A DNA stretch of 64,000 bases. It comes from SSF14 sp046331245. GTDB taxonomy: Bacteria > Actinomycetota > Acidimicrobiia > Acidimicrobiales > Microtrichaceae. The number at the start of each line of letters is the position of its first letter. Positions within the stretch are counted from its first letter, which is position 1. The DNA is taken from assembly GCA_046331245.1 (NCBI GenBank), contig JAXLRH010000004.1, forward strand, positions 248,001 to 312,000, in the 5' to 3' direction. This document shows positions 59,823-64,000 of the stretch, one piece after another. Position numbers and translations under genes: made by a program. Below the pieces are notes generated by a model. The model searched no databases and had not been told where the DNA came from. It saw only the letters and a list, made by a program, of their open reading frames with translations.

Positions 59823-60605
59823 TCAGGAATGTTGACTCGAAACCGCGACGACCTCACCGGTCATGTAGGTCGTGTAGTCCGAGGCCAGCATCACCATGAC
59901 GTTGGCGATCTCCCAGGGCTCGGCGGCGCGACCGAACGCCTCGCGCGCCTCCAGCTCCTCCAACAGGCCGTCGGGGGTGACCTTGGCCAGGAACGGGTGC
60001 ATCGCCAGGCTCGGCGACACGGCGTTGACCCGCACGTTGTGCTTCGCCGCCTCCATCGCGGTGCAGCGGGTGAGGGCCATGACGCCCGCCTTCGCCGCGG
60101 CGTAGTGGGCCTGCAGCTCCTGGGCCCGCCAGCCGAGCACCGACGCGTTGTTGACGATCGCGCCGGAGCCCCGCTCGTACATGTGGGGCAGCACGGCGCG
60201 CAGGCACCGGAACGTGCCCGTGAGGGTCACGTCGAGCACGTTCGACCACTGCTCGTCGGTCATGTCGACGACCGCCGCGTTGCCGCCGAGGCCGGCGTTG
60301 TTCATCCACACGTCGATGTGGCCGAGCGCGGCGATCGACGCGGCCACGAGGCCCTGCACCTGCTCCTCGTTCGTCACGTTGCACAGGAACGTCGCCGGAC
60401 GCGAGCCGGTCTCGGCCTCGAGCGCGTCGGCGGCCTCGCCGAGACGGCGCTCGTGCAGGTCGCTGATCAGGATCTGCGCGCCCTCCTCGATGCACCGCTT
60501 GGCCAGCGAGAACCCGATGCCGGTGCCGGCGGCCGCGGTGATGACCACCGTGCGCCCGGCGAGCAGGCCGTGCGCGGCGGGGTAGTCGGGGACGGGTGCT
60601 GCCAT
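59823..60605 (-). CDS. ipdF: Short-chain dehydrogenase/reductase, IpdF-like
   Basis: A 260-residue SDR with TAAAGTGIGFSLAKRCIEEGA as the nucleotide loop, NNAGLGGNAAVVDM after strand 4 and YAAAKAGVMALTRC with the catalytic Tyr/Lys. It lies next to fadE30, the same neighbourhood as Rv3559c (IpdF) and Rv3560c (FadE30) in mycobacteria. IpdF oxidises the ring hydroxyl in HIP breakdown. The assignment rests on neighbourhood and SDR type, so it is less certain than the fadE30 call. Confidence 0.75.
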   Translation of the reverse strand: MAAPVPDYPAAHGLLAGRTVVITAAAGTGIGFSLAKRCIEEGAQILISDLHERRLGEAADALEAETGSRPATFLCNVTNEEQVQGLVAASIAALGHIDVWMNNAGLGGNAAVVDMTDEQWSNVLDVTLTGTFRCLRAVLPHMYERGSGAIVNNASVLGWRAQELQAHYAAAKAGVMALTRCTAMEAAKHNVRVNAVSPSLAMHPFLAKVTPDGLLEELEAREAFGRAAEPWEIANVMVMLASDYTTYMTGEVVAVSSQHS

Positions 60606-60624
60606 GGTGCGCTCCTGCGGTTCG

Positions 60625-61821
60625 TCAGCGCGGCTCGCGGGGCAGTCCGAGCGCCCGCTCGCCGATCACATTGCGTTGGATCTGGTCCGAGCCACCGTAG
60701 ATGGTGTCGGAACGGGTGAACATGAAGAGGCGATGCAGCGCGTCGAGCGGCTCGTGCGCGTCGTAGCGGTCGGCGATGACCATCGCCTCGGGCCCGAGCA
60801 CGTCCATCGCGACCTCGCCCATCTCCTGATGGAGGTTCGCCCAGTAGAGCTTGCCGATCATTGCCTCGCGCCCCAGCTGCGCCGAGGCGATCGACAGCGT
60901 GCGGATCGCGTTGGTGCGCATGATGCGCAGTCGGATCCACAGCCCGACGATGCGCTGTCGCAGCACCGCGTCGTCGAGGCGGCCGTTGTGGCGGGCGACC
61001 TCGATGATCTCGTTGAGCTCGCGCTCGAACGCCATCTGCTGGCCGAGCGTCAGCACGCCGCGCTCGAAGGCCAGGGTGCCCATGGCCACCTTCCAGCCCT
61101 CGCCCGGCTCGCCGACGATGTTGCGTGCCGGGGTGCGGGCGTCGGTGAAGAAGACCTCGTTGAACTCGGCGGTGCCGGTGATCTGGCGGATCGGGCGCAC
61201 GTCGATGCCGGGCGAGTCCATCCGGATGAGGAGGTAGGCGAGGCCGGCGTGGCGCTGGCTGCCCTCCTCGACGCGGCAGATGACGAAGCACCAGTCCGAC
61301 CACTGCGCGAGCGAGGTCCACACCTTCTGCCCGTTGATGACCCACTCGGCGTCGTCGCCCTCGCCCTCGAGGCGGGCGGTGGTCTTGATGTTGGCGAGGT
61401 CGCTGCCTGCGTTCGGCTCCGAGTAGCCCTGGCACCAGAACTCGGTGCCCGACACGATGCCCGGGAGGAACTGCCGCTGCTGTTCGGGCGAGGCGAAGTG
61501 GATGAGCGTCGGGCCGAGCAGGCCCTCCCCGATGAGGCCGGCGCGACCGGGGCCCCCGGCGCGGGCGTACTCCTCGTGGAAGATGACCTCCTGGCTCATC
61601 GGCAGGCCGCGGCCGCCGTGCTCTGTCGGCCAGCCGACGCACGTCCAGCCGCTCGCCGCGAGGTGCCGCTCCCACTCCATGCGCTCGGCCACGAACATGT
61701 GCTCGTCGCCCGGGCCGCCGCGGAATCGGAGCTGCGCGAACTCGCCGGTGAGGTTGGCCGACATCCAGTCGCGGATCTCGGCTCGGAACTCGGCGTCGGC
61801 CTGCGAATCTCCCAGCTGCAC
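60625..61821 (-). CDS. fadE30: Acyl-CoA dehydrogenase FadE30
   Basis: A 398-residue acyl-CoA dehydrogenase. LTCLGWPEEHGGRGL-type block WTCVGWPTEHGGRGLPMSQE, EFWCQGYSEPNAGSDLANIKTT, GQKVWTSLAQWSDWCFVICRVE and TFERGVSTLGQQ-type block LAFERGVLTLGQQMAFEREL match FadE30 (Rv3560c) well; the C-terminus is TIYGGSDQIQRNVIGERALGLPRE. The frame runs to a GTG at 61857, but operator copy 6 (61835-61853) lies inside that extension, so the GTG at 61821 (MQLGDSQADAEF) is the likelier start. Confidence 0.92.
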   Translation of the reverse strand: MQLGDSQADAEFRAEIRDWMSANLTGEFAQLRFRGGPGDEHMFVAERMEWERHLAASGWTCVGWPTEHGGRGLPMSQEVIFHEEYARAGGPGRAGLIGEGLLGPTLIHFASPEQQRQFLPGIVSGTEFWCQGYSEPNAGSDLANIKTTARLEGEGDDAEWVINGQKVWTSLAQWSDWCFVICRVEEGSQRHAGLAYLLIRMDSPGIDVRPIRQITGTAEFNEVFFTDARTPARNIVGEPGEGWKVAMGTLAFERGVLTLGQQMAFERELNEIIEVARHNGRLDDAVLRQRIVGLWIRLRIMRTNAIRTLSIASAQLGREAMIGKLYWANLHQEMGEVAMDVLGPEAMVIADRYDAHEPLDALHRLFMFTRSDTIYGGSDQIQRNVIGERALGLPREPR

Positions 61822-61834
61822 GGTGCGACACCAT

Positions 61835-61853
61835 ATCTGACGACCCGTCAGAT
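61835..61853. promoter_or_regulatory. Operator copy 6, upstream of fadE30
   Basis: ATCTGACGACCCGTCAGAT, perfect outer eight bases on both sides. It lies 14 nt upstream of the fadE30 start at 61821 and 29 nt from the divergent esterase gene. Confidence 0.88.
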
Positions 61854-61881
61854 GCACCCATCGAGCCTACGATGACGGCCC

Positions 61882-62925
61882 GTGCAGCCCTTCTCCGTCA
61901 ACCCCCAGGCGGGGCCTCCCGCGCACACCGGCCCACCCGGCGCTCCGACGCCGCCGGCCCCGCCGCAGCCTCCGAAGGCGCGCCGCCGATGGTTCTGGTG
62001 GGGGTGCCTCCCGGCCGTCGTCGTCGTGCTCGTGGTGCTCGGCGTCGTGGCCGCCCTGCTGGCCTACCAGCGCGACTCCGGCGTCGAGCAGAGCAACGGC
62101 ACGGTGCTCCCGCCCAACACCGTCACCACCCCGGTGCCCGACAGCACCGCCGTCACCGCGAGCTGCGCGGTGCAGCAGGGCCTCATCACCCGCGACTGCG
62201 CGATCATCACGCCGCCGGACGTGGCCGCCGGCACGAAGCTGCCGGTCGTCTTCCTCCTGCACGGACTCGGCGACGGTCCGGTGGAGGTGCGCGGCCAGGG
62301 CGACTGGGCGAACGCCGTCGTGGAGCACCGGTTCATGCTGGTGACGCCGTCCGGCGTCGCCAACAGCTGGAACGCCGGCGGCTGCTGCGGCATCGCCAAG
62401 GCCACCGGCATCGACGACGTCAGCTACCTGGGCTCGCTCGTGGCCGACATCGCCAAACGGCCCGACGTCGACCCGAAACGCATCTACATGGCCGGGTTCT
62501 CCAACGGCGGCATGATGGTCTACCGATTCCTCTGCGTCGGTGCCGACCTGCTGGCCGGGGCGGCCAGCGTGTCCGGGACGAAGGCGATCGACTGCGCCCC
62601 GAAGCGACCGATCCCGATCCTCCACATCCACGGCACCGGCGACGAGACCGTGCCCTACCGGGGTGGCGCCGGCCTCGTGGCGGCGCTGCTCGGCGCGTCG
62701 TTCCCGCCCGTGCCGACGATGGCCGACGGGGTCGCGGAGGACGATGGGTGCACCGCGCCGCCCACCGAACGCACCGACGGCGACGTCACGACCAAGGAGT
62801 GGTCGGGCTGCGCCGACGGCGCGCGCGTGGAGCTCGTCTCCATCGCGAACTGGCCCCACCAGTGGCCGCTGTCGGGCTCGCTCGACGCGACCACCGAGGT
62901 GCTGAAGTTCTTCGGCATCGTCTGA
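61882..62925 (+). CDS. Membrane-anchored PHB depolymerase/esterase-like alpha/beta hydrolase
   Basis: A 347-residue protein. The Pro-rich N-terminus (NPQAGPPAHTGPPGAPTPP) precedes a membrane anchor (WWGCLPAVVVVLVVLGVVAALLA, about 38-60). The extracellular alpha/beta hydrolase domain has the oxyanion block LPVVFLLHGLGD, the nucleophile in YMAGFSNGGMMVYRF and the catalytic Asp/His region LHIHGTGDETVPYRGG and NWPHQWPLSG. It resembles LpqC-type PHB depolymerase/feruloyl esterases. The GTG start is 8 nt after a TACGAT box. It is divergent from fadE30. Confidence 0.88.
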   Translation: MQPFSVNPQAGPPAHTGPPGAPTPPAPPQPPKARRRWFWWGCLPAVVVVLVVLGVVAALLAYQRDSGVEQSNGTVLPPNTVTTPVPDSTAVTASCAVQQGLITRDCAIITPPDVAAGTKLPVVFLLHGLGDGPVEVRGQGDWANAVVEHRFMLVTPSGVANSWNAGGCCGIAKATGIDDVSYLGSLVADIAKRPDVDPKRIYMAGFSNGGMMVYRFLCVGADLLAGAASVSGTKAIDCAPKRPIPILHIHGTGDETVPYRGGAGLVAALLGASFPPVPTMADGVAEDDGCTAPPTERTDGDVTTKEWSGCADGARVELVSIANWPHQWPLSGSLDATTEVLKFFGIV

Positions 62926-62946
62926 GCCCGCCGCCGGCGGATGCGC

Positions 62947-64000
62947 TCAGCGGTGATCGCGGAGCACGGTGCGCGCCGCGTGCAACCCGCACATCCCGTG
63001 CACGCCGCCGCCCGGGGGAGTGGACGCCGAGCACAGGTACACGCCGTCCACCGGCGTCCGCCACGGGGCGAGCGACGGCACGGGCCGTGCCGCGAACTGA
63101 CGAAGGTCGGCGTTGCCCCCGTTGATGTCGCCACCCAGGTAGTTCGGGTTGTGCCGCTCCATCGCGGCGGGGCCCATCACGTGCCGCTCGACGATGCGAT
63201 CACGGAAGCCCGGCGCGAATCGCTCGATCTGGGCTTCGATGCGGTCGGTCATGTCGACCTCCGACCCGTTCGGGACGTGGCAGTAGGCCCACCCCGTCTC
63301 GCCGCCGTCGGGCGCGCGCGTGCGGTCGAACTGGCTCGTCTGCACGTACAGGACGAATGGGCGCTCGGGATGCTTCCCTCGGCACACCTCGTCCTCGGCG
63401 GTGGCGACCTCGGCGAGCGTGCCGCCGACGTGCACCGTCGCCGCCCGCCCGGCATCCGGATTGCTCCACGGCACCGGGCCGTCGAGCGCCCAGTCGACCT
63501 TCCACACGCCGGGCCCGCGACGGAAGCGCTCGAGGCCGCGTCGGTACCGCGCTGGCATCGCGTCACCGCAGATGGCGACCAGCTGCGCCGGCGACACGTC
63601 GAAGAGCGTGGCCCGCGCTGCCGGCAGGTCGTCGAGCGAACCGATCGGACGATCACATTCGACGCGGCCGCCGTACACCTCGAGGAGCGACACCAACGCC
63701 GCCGAGATGGCGCGGGACCCGCCACGTGCGAGCGGCCATCCCACCAGGTGGCCGAGCATCATGAGCATGAGCCCGTAGCCGGCGGTGCTGGGCTCCTTCA
63801 GCGACAGCATCGAGTGCGCGGCCATGCCGGCGAGGAGCCCCTGCGCCTCGTCGGTCGCGAAGCGCGACCGGCCCACGTGCTCGGCCGAGCGGATGCCCAC
63901 GAGGCCGTACTGCGCGAGCCTCAGGGGCGCCTTGGGGACGCCGAGCGGCGCGAGCAGGCTGTCGACGAGGTCCATGTCGAGCAGCGGCTCCACCAGCTTG
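62947..64000 (-). CDS. FAD-dependent oxidoreductase, C-terminal part (5' end beyond window)
   Basis: At least 348 residues of an NAD(P)/FAD-dependent oxidoreductase of the PYROXD2/phytoene-desaturase type. The conserved C-terminal FAD block is PVDGVYLCSASTPPGGGVHGMCGLHAARTVL. Other blocks are GGSRAISAALVSLLEVYGGRVECDRPI and FVLYVQTSQFDRTRAPDGGETGWAYCHVP. The N-terminal Rossmann motif is missing, so the true start is to the right of the window; the ATG at 63993 is internal. Confidence 0.85.
   Translation of the reverse strand, partial: KLVEPLLDMDLVDSLLAPLGVPKAPLRLAQYGLVGIRSAEHVGRSRFATDEAQGLLAGMAAHSMLSLKEPSTAGYGLMLMMLGHLVGWPLARGGSRAISAALVSLLEVYGGRVECDRPIGSLDDLPAARATLFDVSPAQLVAICGDAMPARYRRGLERFRRGPGVWKVDWALDGPVPWSNPDAGRAATVHVGGTLAEVATAEDEVCRGKHPERPFVLYVQTSQFDRTRAPDGGETGWAYCHVPNGSEVDMTDRIEAQIERFAPGFRDRIVERHVMGPAAMERHNPNYLGGDINGGNADLRQFAARPVPSLAPWRTPVDGVYLCSASTPPGGGVHGMCGLHAARTVLRDHR

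Overview
The window is high-GC DNA from an actinobacterium. Several features point to a motile, sterol-degrading member of the class Acidimicrobiia: short intergenic gaps, many start codons placed 6-8 nt after a TANNNT box (leaderless type), Zn-ribbon and TTTT-rich lipoproteins, F420 (LLM) enzymes, and a large set of acyl-CoA enzymes. The lineage call is inference; no rRNA or other phylogenetic marker is present.

Region 1 (1-20,845) is part of a flagellar cluster. Minus-strand block: flgB-flgC-fliE-fliF-fliG-fliH-fliI (basal body, switch, export ATPase; fliI runs off the left edge), and fliC, fliD, fliS and a fliT-sized gene. Plus-strand block: flgN-flgK-flgL, then fliR-flhB-flhA, a FlhF-like protein without a P-loop, fliW, csrA and a four-S1-domain protein. 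Two sigma-28 type promoters lie back to back before fliC and flgN. The fliC leader carries a CsrA-type hairpin (GGA in the loop) plus a GGA-rich Shine-Dalgarno, so the FliW-CsrA-flagellin feedback circuit appears complete. fliP, fliQ, fliM, fliN, flgE and motAB are not in the window.

Region 2 (20,845-38,810) is mixed housekeeping and accessory DNA. It holds C-rich tandem repeats, two copies of a near-identical palindrome around a frameshifted DUF559/AbiEi-like gene, purU, an NTF2-like protein, a cytochrome P450, an SF2 helicase, a MerR-thioredoxin pair, a UbiB-family kinase, a TetR-sterol desaturase-MarR group, two glycosyltransferases (one frameshifted), an aminotransferase, a SCO6745-like protein, an Ltp/DUF35 pair, an AAA-like protein with a broken P-loop and a DUF4349-like protein.

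Region 3 (38,840-64,000) is dominated by catabolism of the last steroid rings (HIP pathway): an Rv3549c-type SDR divergent from echA20, ipdA-ipdB-ipdC, two acyl-CoA dehydrogenase genes, fadA6 plus fadE, an Rv3548c-type SDR, a second thiolase, a MaoC hydratase, an ipdF-like SDR and fadE30. These are interspersed with small lipoproteins, a TPR/degenerate-EAL protein, an MFS transporter, an esterase and a partial FAD oxidoreductase.

Six copies of one 19-bp operator, consensus ATCTGACG-N3-CGTCAGAT, lie before the Ltp/DUF35, SDR/echA20, ipdABC, fadE, LLM/SDR and fadE30 transcription units. They define a putative regulon. A separate KstR-like box lies before fadA6. Three genes (fliI, the DUF559 gene and one glycosyltransferase) contain single-base frameshifts, which may be sequencing errors or real lesions.
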